NCBI GenBank assembly: GCA_025200525.1
Contig: CM045762.1
Coordinates: 129,507,679 to 129,571,678, forward strand
Origin: Camellia lanceoleosa
Taxonomy: Eukaryota; Streptophyta; Magnoliopsida; Ericales; Theaceae
Reading direction: 5' to 3'
Length of the DNA: 64,000 nt
Positions within the stretch are counted from its first letter, which is position 1; each line of letters opens with the position of its first letter. Shown here piece by piece: positions 34,740-45,614 of this stretch. Both the position numbers and the translations under genes were made by a program. Below the pieces are notes generated by a model that saw only the letters and a program-made list of their open reading frames with translations, was not told where the DNA came from and did not search any database.

Positions 34740-35215
34740 TTTTTTTATACAATGATAGTAAAATTTTACTCTATTATTGTATACTTCTGTTATTTGTTTT
34801 TGGATTCCTAGTGACAGTAAAATTTTACTATCAATTCATTACAGATTTGAATTATACAATGACAGTAAAATTGTACTTTCAGAGTAAAATTTTACTCTGA
34901 ATTAGAGTAAAGTTTACTATGATTCAAAGTTAAATTTTACTCTAGTTAAAAACATGTTGATTTGCTTAACAATATAAAATTTTACTTTGAATCATAGTAA
35001 ACTTTACTCTGATTCAGAGTAATTTACTCTGAATCAGAGTAAAGTTTACTATGATTCAAAGTAAAATTTTACTCTAGTTAAAAACATGTTGATTTGCTTA
35101 AAAATATAAAATTTAACTTTGAATCATAGTAAATTTGACTTTGATTTAGTGTACATTTACTCTGAATCAGAGTAAAGTTTACTATGATTCAAAATAAAAT
35201 TTTACTCTGAAATAC
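34740..35215. repeat. Palindromic repeat array with 132-bp higher-order period
   Basis: Many further AGTAAAATTTTACT-like palindromes alternate with 'atgattcaaagt' and its complement. A block around 'ctagttaaaaacatgttgat' repeats 132 bp apart (34942 and 35074), with a partial third copy. Direct and inverted copies intermingle, so single strands could form many alternative hairpins. Confidence 0.85.
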
Positions 35216-35381
35216 ACTATGAAGATGACTTAATAGGAGAGCTGATAGATATGAGAGTAATATAGTAAAAGAAACAAGTTTTAAAATATTAGGGAGTTTT
35301 GAAAGTACCTATATAATTTTTGTCTTTTTGAAAGATAAATTAGATAGTGAGGGGTCTATCACTAAATCCCCCTTATTTATA

Positions 35382-36666
35382 CACCATATAATAAGAAATA
35401 TGATCATTCTAATATTATTAAAATAATATTGCAATACATATAGTGTGGATTTGAAAGATTATAAATTTATTTTCTCATCCAATACCATTAAACGGAAAAT
35501 GGTAGAATTCATTTGTAATTAACTGCATGAATAAAGATTTAAGATGTGTATTGATTTTGAAATAAAACCCCCTTTAATTGATACATTGAATACATTAAAT
35601 ATAATTACATTTTTATTAAAATATTGTAACATACCTTGTCTTGTATTTTTCTATTTTCTTTTTTTAAATTATCATATTTGATGTGTTTATATGGTATCTA
35701 TGTTGTATCACACATGTATATCTATTAGTTTGATGCTGTGAAGTATTAAAAGTCAAATAACTACGAGGGATTGTTGGAGGTTGAGTCTTTTAAAGAGTTG
35801 TTAGAGATTTATTTAATCGTTAATTTTAAAAATTTGTTCTTAATAGTTTAAATACAAGATAATTCAGGCTCAATTGAATATAGTAGAGACACTTTTGATT
35901 TAAAAAAAAACAAAAAACCAAACTAGGAGGGGTCATTAGGGTTTCGCCAAATGAGACAGTATAGATAGTGACTTTGTCTGTTCATGTAGGTACAATAAGG
36001 AAACTTTTGCTTGGGACATGGACACACCAACCACCTAGTAGGCATAAATCTTTGCCCAATATAGCTTTCTATATGTATAATAATGTGAATTAAGTGGGTC
36101 TCAATGTGTGGACAAATTTAGCATTAGACAACAAATGAATGAATGTCATATTATCATACATCACTGATTTTGTAAATCTATGGACATTGACTGCTCACCT
36201 ATACTGCTAGAAGTCCAATTATATATCATTGTTGAAACGGGAAAGGTAAACACTTATGCGGTAATATTTATATTTTTATAATTTTTTTTTATACTTATAT
36301 AATTTTTAAAAATTAGAAATAAAAATTTGTTTGACTTTTGTTTTTCTTTTTAAAAAGTTATAAACAATTTTTTTAATTAATTAAATTTCATGAACACCAA
36401 AAAAATTGGTTTCATTTTTTTATTTTATTTTTCTTCTTTCTCTCATCTTCAGCCACTACTCATTATTCATCACTACCGGCTATCATCAACCATCTCCCAC
36501 CTGTGATAACCACCTTCAGCCACTACCTTTTGTTAAAAATCACTTTCAACTACCACCATAGGTGCCTGACCTGCTATCATTTCCGACCCTAGGCAATCAC
36601 TTTCGGCCACCACTTGTGGCCTTCAACCACTTCTAGCCACTACCAACCACCTCTCATTGGTAGCAA
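35382..36666. other. AT-rich DNA and left half of a CCA-rich repeat
   Basis: 35382-36240 is AT-rich without features. About 36250-36671 has an AT-rich edge and then a CCA-rich core ('cagccactac', 'aaccacc'). It continues at 44520-44700 on the far side of Copia-1 and resembles, in inverted orientation, the sequence flanking the nested LTRs at 49960-50124 and 54281-54830. Confidence 0.5.
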
Positions 36667-36671
36667 CCACC

Positions 36672-36908
36672 TGTTGGAAAAATTGGTTTATATAGGCATA
36701 TTTTGGGCCAACTTTGAGCCCAAAATTGAGTGGGCCCTGAACGTCTTTTGGGGCGGTTCCGAAGATGTGAAGTGTTCCTTGTCGCAAGTCACACGGTAAA
36801 GACGGTTCGTCAAAACCATTTATGAGTGAATGGGAATATAACGTTATTTTCGGGTTCGTGGAATTGAACATTTAAAGTTTTAAGTGTGGGTTTCCTTGTG
36901 AGGCTTGT
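36672..36908 (+). repeat. Copia-1 5' LTR, first part
   Basis: Matches 43351-43588 of the 3' LTR, then is broken by the solo LTR insertion after CTTGT (36904-36908). Confidence 0.9.
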
Positions 36909-37943
36909 TGTGATACCCCTATTCTGTATTATGTGAATTGGTCCTTAATTTGAATATGATTATGTGTTTAGCATGATTTTATGTGCCATTATGTGGATAT
37001 ATGTGATTTTGGAACTCTATCTATTCACCGTAGGAAAATCTATTTGAATAATCTGCTTTGAAAATTAAATTGAGGGCCTTATCGGCCATAGAACCCGAAA
37101 TTGATTACGCCATGGTGATTGTCATAATTTTTAAAACCTACGGTGAAATTTAATTAGAAATTGATTCTGGTCAATTTAAACTGATTAAATTGATAAATAA
37201 AGTGCCCAAATATTTTATATTAAAATATTTATTAGTGGGGCTTGTTGCATGTTAGCATTACACCCTCCTTTGTCCCTCTTGAACTCAAAAATTTGAGTTA
37301 GACATTTGAGAGAGTGAGAGGGCGGCCGGCCATAGTGAGAGAAAGGGGGAGGATTGTGCTATTTGGCCTAAAGCTTGGAAATTTTGGAGGTTAAGCTCAA
37401 GAATTGCCATAGATTGTGAAGATTAAGCTCTTTGGTGAGTAATTCATGCATTTTTAGTCACTACCTTGCGAATTCAAGTTTAATAGATGACCAAGAGCAT
37501 GAATTAGTTTGAATGTGAGGGAATTGAGTTGTATATGTTGGATTTCAAGCTAATAGAAGCATGCATGTGAAGAATTGTTATAGATTTCCATGTTTGAGCT
37601 TAATTTGTGTTATCTATGTTGAAGTTTGAAGGAAATCCATGTGTGTGACCATTTCCTCACCAAATAAGTTGTGAATAATGTGTATTTCTTACATGCAAGA
37701 CTAGATCATGAAAGAATAAGTTTTGCATGTTAGAATTTGATATGTTGGTGATGAATTGGGATTGATTTGAAACATGCATGTAAATGATATAAGAGATTGA
37801 GTTTCCTAATGCCATGATCTTGCATTGGTATCATATTAATATGTGTATATTTGAGATTTGAGCCATTGCATGCATATTTGGATGGTTGGAATTCGAATTG
37901 GAGCCCAAGAACTCAATTTGGAAAACTCAGATTTTTTGATGGC

Positions 37944-38100
37944 CGCTCGAGCGGGGAAATGGACGCTCGAGCGGGAAAATCGTGCTCCCAGCACTTTTTG
38001 CAGAGTTGGATGTTCGCTCGAGCAGGATGTTTCACGCTCGAGCGGGGAGCTTTTATAGGCAGACCTTCCGTTCGAGCGCCCTAACTTACGCTCGAGCGTA
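37944..38100. repeat. Cluster of CGCTCGAGCG palindromes in the nested solo LTR
   Basis: Six copies of cgctcgagcg or close variants. The accompanying 'cagtacttttgcaggcc' occurs at 38114, as in the LTR at 11128. Confidence 0.88.
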
Positions 38101-38483
38101 TTTTTCATGCAACCAGTACTTTTGCAGGCCTTAAGGGTCCGCCGGCGGAAGTTTACGCCGGCGGGGACCTGTTTTTCAAATTGAAAATGCATTCGGTTAC
38201 ATTTTCGTTCTCTTTCACTTGTAAGCACTCTTCGGCATATGTTAAGCATTGTAAATGAGTTAATGAAATGTGAATTAAGCCTAAAGAGGGATATGTGAAT
38301 TAAAGAACGGATTGAACTGTTAGTGACCCTTTTGTGTTCATGAAATGTGTAGGGTCAAGCTCCACGGCAAATCCACAAGCTGATCACTGTGAGTAATATC
38401 GATATTTGAACGCTTATGAATGTCCAATTGCTTATTCCCTCATAAGCTTTATGAGTTGCTAATTGGGATTGTGAACAAAAATT

Positions 38484-39005
38484 GACATGAATGAACAAAT
38501 GGACCTAAGGTCGTTTTGATATGAATGAATGGATCTAATAAGGTCATTTTGACACGAATGAATGGACCTAAGGTCGTTTCGATATGAATGAATGGATCTA
38601 AGGTCGTTTCGATACGAATGAATGGACCTAAGATCGTTTTGATACGAATGAATGGACCTAAGGTCGTTTTGATACGTATGTATGGGCCGAAGGCCGTTTT
38701 GATATGAATGTATGGGCCGAAGGCCGTTTTGACATAAACGAATGGGCCAAAGGCTGTTTTGACATAAACAAATGGGCCAAAGGCCGTTTTGACATAAACG
38801 AATGGGCCAAAGGCTGTTTTGACATCAATGAATGGGCCAAAGGCCGTTTTGACATAAACGAATGGGCCAAAGGCTGTTTTGACATCAATGAATGGGCCAA
38901 AGGCCGTTTTGACATCAATGAATGGGCCAAATGCCCTTTTGACATAAATAGATGGGCCGAAGACCGTTTTGACATGAATGGAAATTCGAATGGACCAAAG
39001 GCCAG
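38484..39005. repeat. Minisatellite, 30-bp unit, about 17 copies
   Basis: The unit 'gaatgggccaaaggccgttt' + 'tgacataaac' and a diverged upstream version ('gaatggacctaaggtcgttt') repeat at exactly 30 bp from about 38640 onward. Because 30 is a multiple of three, both strands stay open (38704-39030 plus, 38658-39026 minus), giving repetitive peptides that are artefacts of the array. Confidence 0.92.
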
Positions 39006-39616
39006 AATGTTGAAACTACAAGTCACTTGATTTGAAATTCGTATATTTATATATATCTGTTAAATAGAAATATGAATTGGGCCCGAGGCCGTTTGGAACT
39101 TGTTATTCTACATTGTTATGTAACTTCTGTATTTGATATTATTCACTGGGCTATCACTCACGCTCATTCATGTGTTTGTAGGTGAGCTAAGAGAAGTCCA
39201 AACCCAGCCCCAGTGAAGTCTGCTATGAACAACAATGAGTTTTGGGGAGTCAGCCTTGCGTCTCATGCACGAGACCCATCCTTGCCATTTCGTTATGCAT
39301 TTAAGTTTTGTCTTGTTGGTGAAGACTTTATGTATATTTGTATATAGTCTGTTATGGGTTGACTCAGTTTTAAATGATCCTGTCTGTAAAGAAGTTTATG
39401 CTTCTGTACTTTGATGTGGGTTATTGACGTATATGAGTATGGTTTGTTTTGATGTGCGTATAAGCACAGCTCTATGGACAAAGTTTTAAATTTTTGCTTC
39501 CATTTGGCCCCTTTACTCTGATGAGTTATGTCTATTTTGGTCTGAGGCCGTAGGTAATCATAGGATTATTGGCCGGTTATGTCCTTAACCCAAAGGGGCG
39601 GGTTCGGGTCATGACA

Positions 39617-40536
39617 CTTGTCCCACATTGAAACTTTAAGAGAATTTTGTTGAATTTATAAGCTCTAGCCTACAACACTTGGGTTGGGCCCCATGGAGCA
39701 TCCCAAATTTGTAGAAGGAAGGAGTTATGGACAAATGAACCTTAGCCTAAACGACCACACATGCGCGCCGACACTGCCGTCTGTCCGGCCGAGTCGGGCG
39801 CCGGTATAGGTCGGGTTGGTTCTAATATTAATTTTTTGAACAAAATTTATTTAAATTTTTTCCAAATTTCTTGCGGAAAAAATTTAATTTAAATTTTGCA
39901 CTTTTATATTTTGAATTTGAATTCAAATTTTTGTTCAAATTTGTGCCTCCTTCAGTTCAAATTCCTTACAGAATCTGCCGAACAGATTCAAACAGAAACT
40001 GCCCTGGCAGTTACAGTTTCAACACGGCAGTTACAAATTCAAACATATGTCCCGATCTGTTTGAATTTAAACTTGTATCTGTTCAATTCAAAACACACCT
40101 GTTCAATTCAAAATGGTACCTGTTTGGGTCAGCATTTTGTGCTTATAAATACTTGACATTTCCAACAGTCTAAGTATTCGAAAATCTGTTTGCAACTTTC
40201 ATATAGCTGTCCAAAATTTCTTCTTTGCATTTTAATCTTCATTCTAGTTTTAGAAATAAAATAAAGAGAGTATAAGAACACAATGTTCTAGTTCGCCGTA
40301 CAAATTTGTGTGGAGTGCTACTACAAGTTTGTGAAGATCATTGTATCCTGGGAGATAGACGCCACTCAACCGTAAGCACCGTAGCGGGGCAAATCTGTCT
40401 TAAGGACAGAGTGTCACACACTCGACTTGGTCTTTAATTATTTATTCGGTTTAACAAAATAAATTCTGTAAGTTTTATTTTGTTTTGTTTGTATTAGTAT
40501 CTATTTATTTTATTTACACAGAAGATTGTTCCAACA
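39617..40536 (+). repeat. Copia-1 5' LTR, second part
   Basis: Resumes at 'cttgtcccacattgaaac' and follows the 3' LTR to CCAACA. It contains the TATA-like box and leader that drive the element. Confidence 0.9.
40144..40151 (+). promoter_or_regulatory. Copia-1 5' LTR TATA box
   Basis: TATAAATA lies 392 bp before the LTR end, at the same place as in the 3' LTR (44127-44134), in the usual U3 position for a copia promoter. Confidence 0.6.
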
Positions 40537-40573
40537 ATCTTAAGACAGATTGTTGGAATTGTTCTAACAACCT

Positions 40574-42769
40574 TTTGGTGAATTTTGTAAAGAACATGGA
40601 ATAATTCATCAAATCACTGCTCCTTACTCACCTTATCAAAATGGAATTGCTGAAAGGAAAAATAGGACTTTAAAAGAAATGATGAATGCCATGTTAATAA
40701 GTTCTGGATTACCTCAGAACTTGTGGGGGAAAGCAATACTTTCTGCTAATTATATACTTAATAAAGTACCTCGAAAGAAAGTGAATCAAACACCTTATGA
40801 ATTGTGGCATGGAAGAGTACCATCCTACAAATACTTAAAAGTGTGGGAGTATTTGGCTAAAGTGGCTATTCTTAGTCCTAAAAAGACTAAGATAGGTCCT
40901 AAGACCATTGATTGCATTTTCATTGGTTATGCCAAGAATAGTAGTGCATATCGGTTTTTGATTTTTAAATCAGAACATTCCGAAATGCATGTAAATACTA
41001 TTATTGAATCTTGGAATGCATCTGTCTTTGAACATGTGTTTCCAAATAATACTGGACAAGAGACTAGTACTAATAAAAGATCTTTTGATGCTATTACTGG
41101 TAATGATCAAGAACAAGATCAAGAGCAAGAGCAAGATCAAATTGATGAAGAGGAACCTAGACATAGTAAACATGCTAGAACCTCAAAATCTTTTGGACCA
41201 GATTTTCTAACATTTTTGTTAGAAAATGAGCCTTTAACTTTTAAAGAGGCTATGTCTAGTCCTGAAGCTCATTTATGGAAAGAAGCTGTCAATAGTGAAG
41301 TTGAATCCATATTGCAAAATCACACTTGGGAATTAGTGGACTTACCACCAGGTTGTAAACCTCTTGGGTACAAGTGGATTTTCAAAAGAAAAATGAAAGT
41401 GGATGGATCAATTGACAAATATAAGGCAATACTTGTGGTCAAAGGTTTTAGACAAAAAGAAGGTCTTGATTACTTTGACACATACTCACCAGTTACCAGA
41501 ATAACATCCATTAGAATGCTAATTGCCATTGCATCTCTATACAATCTAGAAATTCATCAAATGGATGTGAAAACCGCTTTCTTAAATGGTGAGTTAAATG
41601 AAGAAATTTACATGGAACAACCAGAAAGTTTTTCTGTTCCAGGAAAAGAAAAGAAAGTGTGTAAATTAGTTAAATGATTATATGGTTTAAAACAAGCGCA
41701 AAAGCAATGGCATGAGAAATTTGACAAGGCAATGATGTCAAATGGATTCAAAATTAATGAATGTGACAAATTTGTTTATATTAAAAACACAGACAAATGT
41801 TATGTCATTATATGCCTTTATGTAGATGATATGCTCATCATAGGTAGTAATAATGATATGATTAAAACTACTAAGAAAATGTTGAATAAACATTTTGACA
41901 TGAAGGACATGGGCATTGTTGATGTAATTCTTGGTTTGAAAATTACCAAAACATCAGAAGGATATGCTTTGTCACAATTTCATTACATTGAGAAAATACT
42001 TGACAAATTTAGCAAAGATGATGATCATCTTGCTAGAACACCAGTAGATGTTAATTTGTATCTTTCTAAGAATGTACAGGAAAGTATTTATCAATTAGAG
42101 TATGCCTAAATTATTGGAAGCTTAATGTACTTGATGAACTGCACTCGCCTAGATATAGCTTATGCAGTAAGTAAATTAAGTAGATATACGAGTAATCCGG
42201 GAGTAGAACACTGGAAAGCAATTATAAGGGTTCTTAGATATCTCTGATTTACTCATAACATTGGGCTTAATTATACTAGATATTAAGCAGTACTTGAAGG
42301 ATACTGTGATGCAAATTAGATATCAGATACTAGAGACTTGAAGTCCATCAGTGGGTATGTCTTTACTCTTGGTGAGGCGGCTGTATCTTAGAAATCTTCC
42401 AAACAGACTTGTATTGCTAGGTCTACTATGGAGTCAGAATTCATAGCTTTGGACAAAGTTGGGGAAGAGGTAGAATGGCTTCGCCACTTCCTTGAAGATA
42501 TTCTAATATGGCCAAAATCGGTGCCTGCTATATGCATACATTGCGATAGTCAATCGGCTATAGGTAGAGCACAAAGTCATATGTATAACCGTAAGTCACG
42601 GCACATTCGTCGTCGACATAACACAGTAAGACAACTACTCTCTAATGGAATTATTTCCATTGAATATGTGAAGTCTAAAGACAATATAGCGGATCCACTA
42701 ACCAAAGGGTTCGCAAGAGAGCTAGTTGAGAATTCATCGAGGGGAATGGGACTAAAGCCTATGAAATAA
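40574..42769 (+). pseudogene. Copia-1 pol: integrase C-terminal half, reverse transcriptase, RNase H
   Basis: One plus-strand frame reads from the integrase core ('APYSPYQNGIAERKNRTL', around the catalytic glutamate) through 'LWGKAILSANYILNKVPRKK'. The copia reverse transcriptase follows: 'DLPPGCKPLGYKWIFKRKMK', 'HQMDVKTAFLNGELNEEIYM', 'CLYVDDMLIIGS' with the YVDD site near 41820. RNase H follows ('MESEFIALDKVGEEVEWLR', 'HCDSQSAIGRAQSHMYN') to the C-terminal 'DNIADPLTKGFA'. Six in-frame stops interrupt it: 41675 (TGA), 42107 (TAA), about 42247 (TGA), 42285 (TAA), 42318 (TAG) and 42390 (TAG). Gag, protease and the start of integrase are deleted. The minus-strand frames here are shadows. Confidence 0.92.
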
Positions 42770-43341
42770 GAGTTGCCACAACGGCAACCCAACCTAGTTG
42801 ACTGGAGATCCCAAGATCGAGGTTCAAAGGGACAACCGAGTTGTGTATGATTCAGAAGGATCACTGGGGAGTTAAACTCCTACCCATTTCTATGATGAAA
42901 TAGCGATGACTGCAGCGTTTTAGGTTAAGTAAAATTTTAATGATTCTTATATCTAGGTAAACCTAGTGGAGTATGGCATGATACTCTTCATAAGAATTAC
43001 TTATGTGAGTGTAAACTGGGCCAGTTTTATGAGATTTGTGAAGGGCTACAATTCTCTAGAGCACTCATGAAAGACCAAGTTGTTCAGGGCCAAAATGAAC
43101 ACAATAGTGAGAACTAAACTGTGTCTGGAGATATATTGTGTGAATTCTATTGTCTTGGTTTACACAAACGGCTGAATATTCAAGACATCATATTCACTGG
43201 TTAGCTAGTAAATCCGATAGTGTCTCACAAGGGAAGGTTCAAAGCCAAAAGCTACTTATCCTTTGCAGAATATTTCCAATTTCTGTACTCTCTGTAATTA
43301 GATCATGTTGTTGCATTTTCTCTCTGTCAAATTCCATTCAT

Positions 43342-43350
43342 GTGGGGGAT
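43342..43350 (+). promoter_or_regulatory. Copia-1 polypurine tract
   Basis: The run gtgggggat sits directly before the 3' LTR start TGTTGG, where plus-strand DNA synthesis is primed in LTR elements. Confidence 0.75.
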
Positions 43351-44519
43351 TGTTGGACAAATTGGTTTATATAGACATATTTTGGGCCAACTTTGAGCCC
43401 AAAATTGAGTGAGCCCCGAACGTCTTTTGGGGCAGGTCTGAAGAAGTGAAGTGTTCCTTGCCGCGTGGCAAGTCACATGGTGAAGACGGTTCGTCAAAAC
43501 CATTTATGAGTGAATGGGAACATGATGTCGTTTTCGGGTTCATGGAATTGAACATTTAAAGTTTTAAGTGTGGGTTTCCTTGTGAGGCTTGTCCCACATT
43601 GAAACTTTAAGAGAATTTTGTTGAGTTTATAAGCTCTAGCCTATAACACTTGGGTTGGGCCCCAAGGGGCACCCCAAATTTGTAGAAGGGAGGAGTTATG
43701 AACAAAGTGAACCTTAGCCCAAACCACCATACACACGCGTGCGCGCGGTCACTGCCGTCCGTCTGGCCCGGCCGAGCCAGGCGCAGGTGTGGGTCGGGTT
43801 GGTTCCAATATTAATTTTTTGGACAAAATTTATTTGAATTTTTTCCAAATTTCTTGTGGGAAAAATTTAATTTAAAATTTGCACTTTTATATTTTGAATT
43901 TGAATTCAAATTTTTGTCCAAAGTTGTGCTTCCTTCAATTCAAATTCCTTACAGAATTTGCCGAACAGATTCAAACAGAAACTGCCCTGGTAGTTACAGT
44001 TTCAACACGGCAGTTACAGATTCAAACATATGTCCAGATCTGTTTGAATGTAAACTTGTACCTGTTCAATTCAAAACACACATGTTCAATTCAAAATGGT
44101 ACCTGTTCGGGTCAGCATTTTGTGACTATAAATACTTGACATTTCCAGTAGTCTAAGTATCTGAAAATCTGTCTGCAACTTTCATATAGCTGTCCAAAAT
44201 TTCTTCTTTGCATTTTAATCTTCATTATAGTTTTAGAAATAAAATAAAGAGAGTATAAGAACACAAGGTTTTAGTTCGCCGTACAAATTTGTGTGGAGTG
44301 CTACTACAAGTTTGTGAAGATCATTGTATCCTGGGAGATAGACGCCACTCAACCGTGAGCACAGTAGTGGAGCGAATCTGTCTTAAAAACAGAGTGTCAC
44401 ATACTCGACTTGGTCTTTAATTATTTATTCAGTTTAACAAAATAAATTCTGTAAGTTTTATTTTGTTTTGTTTGTATTGGTATCCATTTATTTTATTTAC
44501 ACAGAAGATTGTTCCAACA
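43351..44519 (+). repeat. Copia-1 3' LTR
   Basis: 1169 bp, TGTTGG...CCAACA, uninterrupted. Direct repeat of the two 5' LTR parts with scattered differences. TATA box at 44127-44134. Polyadenylation-like 'aaataaaataaag' lies at about 44237. The open frames at 43854-44156 and 43879-44139 are LTR sequence; their twins occur in the 5' LTR at 39871-40173 and 39896-40156. Confidence 0.92.
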
Positions 44520-44524
44520 CCACC

Positions 44525-45027
44525 TTTGACCACTACCTCCCTACAACCAACAACCACTTCCGTTCACTATCTCCAATCGTAGACAACTACCCATTTTTAT
44601 TTGTTTTCAAAATACTTGTGTCGCAAACACATTTTTTTATTTTCGTTTTTACCTAAAATAAACATAAACAAATTTAATGTGTTCTGTAAATTAAAATACT
44701 AAATTGTAAATGTTGTTAAAATTTTAACAATGAAAATTTATTTTGAAATCTATCTCAAAAATAATTGTAGTAAAAATTTAAAATTAGTGGGAGGTGAGTC
44801 ATACTCACAATAAATGTAGCCCATTGATTTGCTTTCTAGATAATTTTTTTGAGTAATTTTTCTAGATATGTAGTATTATTATTTATGTTTAAAAATTTAT
44901 CTAAAAAGTTAAAGTGTGGTTTAAATTAAATTCTTATATGCTAGGACTTAAATTGAATTATTTTGTGCATGTAACATTGTTGTTGTTAAAACCCAAAATC
45001 AAACCCTAAAACTGTGTCTCATGGTTT
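44525..45027. other. Right half of the CCA-rich repeat, then AT-rich DNA
   Basis: 44520-44600 continues the CCA-rich sequence left of Copia-1. 44600-45027 is AT-rich, without a gene. Confidence 0.5.
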
Positions 45028-45032
45028 GTTGT

Positions 45033-45596
45033 TGTTGGACCATTTTAATATTTTTTATTTATTTATTTATATATTTTGTTCATGAATCTTCTTTTGTCTT
45101 GTTCATGAATCTCATCTTGTTCATGAATGAAGATTAATTAGAATTTATGAACTTGGTGGTGAGTTAATATTTGGATACATTATCCCTTTTCTCTAGGTTC
45201 ATGGTCATTATTATTTTTTGGTGTATTTTGTAAAGTTCTAGTGACCTATAAATAGTTCCTATCATCTACTCTTTTCTAGACCAACACACCAACTATTTTT
45301 TATACTTGAGAGATTACTAGCAAAGAAGGGTGTTTTTCTTGGTGGAGCTTTGGATTCACCATCTTGTGCAGAGTTGGCCTGAACCATACGACAAGTGGTC
45401 GAGCTGTTGTATTCTGGAGGGGACAAGTCATAGTTTTGTTACTGCTACATTGGTATTTGGGTTCTTTCTACCGCAGTGGGCTTAATCTCCTTAACGAAAG
45501 TGAGATATCTGTGCCTCAATCTGATCTATTTGTATCTCATTTTCTTTGTATTATTTATCAATAAAATATATTTTTTTTTGGGTATTTTCACCAACA
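45033..45596 (+). repeat. Copia-2 5' LTR
   Basis: 564 bp. Contains the TATA box CTATAAATAG at 45246-45255, a leader ending 'ccgcagtgggcttaatctcc', and 'caataaaatata' near 45559 as a possible polyadenylation signal. Three 'ttgttcatgaat' repeats lie near its start (about 45074-45130). Confidence 0.88.
45246..45255 (+). promoter_or_regulatory. Copia-2 LTR TATA box
   Basis: CTATAAATAG; the 3' LTR carries the same box at 49585-49594. Position in the LTR fits the U3 promoter. Confidence 0.65.
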
Positions 45597-45614
45597 ATTT
45601 TAAGGAGATCAACC

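Larger units (their letters stand above)
33648..35372. mobile_element. Non-autonomous Mutator-like element (MULE)
   Basis: The left end begins GGGAAATTTGGCTATAAACC. The right end, read on the other strand, begins GGGGGATTTAGTGATAGACC, and the two arms stay alignable for about 100 bp (through 'aaagga', 'ttatac', 'ctttc'). It is flanked by 9-bp sequences TTGTTTATA (33639-33647) and TTATTTATA (35373-35381), 8 of 9 matching, the duplication length of Mutator elements. No MURA transposase is present. The interior holds a leader-like, gene-like segment (33830-34400) and a dense palindromic repeat array (34470-35215). Confidence 0.75.
36909..39616 (+). mobile_element. Solo LTR (Ty3/gypsy type) nested in the Copia-1 5' LTR
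   Basis: A 2708-bp element that begins TGTGATACCCC and ends GGGTCATGACA, flanked by the perfect 5-bp duplication CTTGT (36904-36908 and 39617-39621). The uninterrupted 3' LTR of Copia-1 shows the empty site 'gaggcttgtcccac'. TG...CA ends, 2.7-kb length and an internal minisatellite fit the long LTRs of plant Ty3/gypsy elements, possibly the Tekay/Del chromoviruses, but there is no coding region to confirm it. It carries a CGCTCGAGCG cluster at 37944-38100 and a 30-bp tandem array at 38484-39005. Confidence 0.88.
36672..44519 (+). mobile_element. Copia-1: Ty1/copia retrotransposon, decayed and internally deleted
   Basis: The 5' LTR is 36672-40536 (interrupted by a 2.7-kb solo LTR at 36909-39616) and the 3' LTR 43351-44519 (1169 bp). 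Both begin TGTTGG and end CCAACA. Flanking CCACC (36667-36671 and 44520-44524) is a perfect 5-bp duplication. The internal region 40537-43350 starts in the integrase catalytic core: gag, protease and the N-terminal integrase are gone, as is a recognisable tRNA primer site. A purine tract (gtgggggat, 43342-43350) precedes the 3' LTR as expected. Pol is in one frame with six stops. The element cannot make its own particle. Confidence 0.92.

Noticed and set aside
38658..39030. Decapeptide-repeat proteins on both strands
   Set aside because: Both frames are made by a 30-bp minisatellite inside a solo LTR; no start context or domain supports a gene.
39871..44156. Paired 100- and 86-residue frames near 39871 and 43854
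   Set aside because: They are the same LTR sequence in the 5' and 3' LTRs of Copia-1, not duplicated genes.
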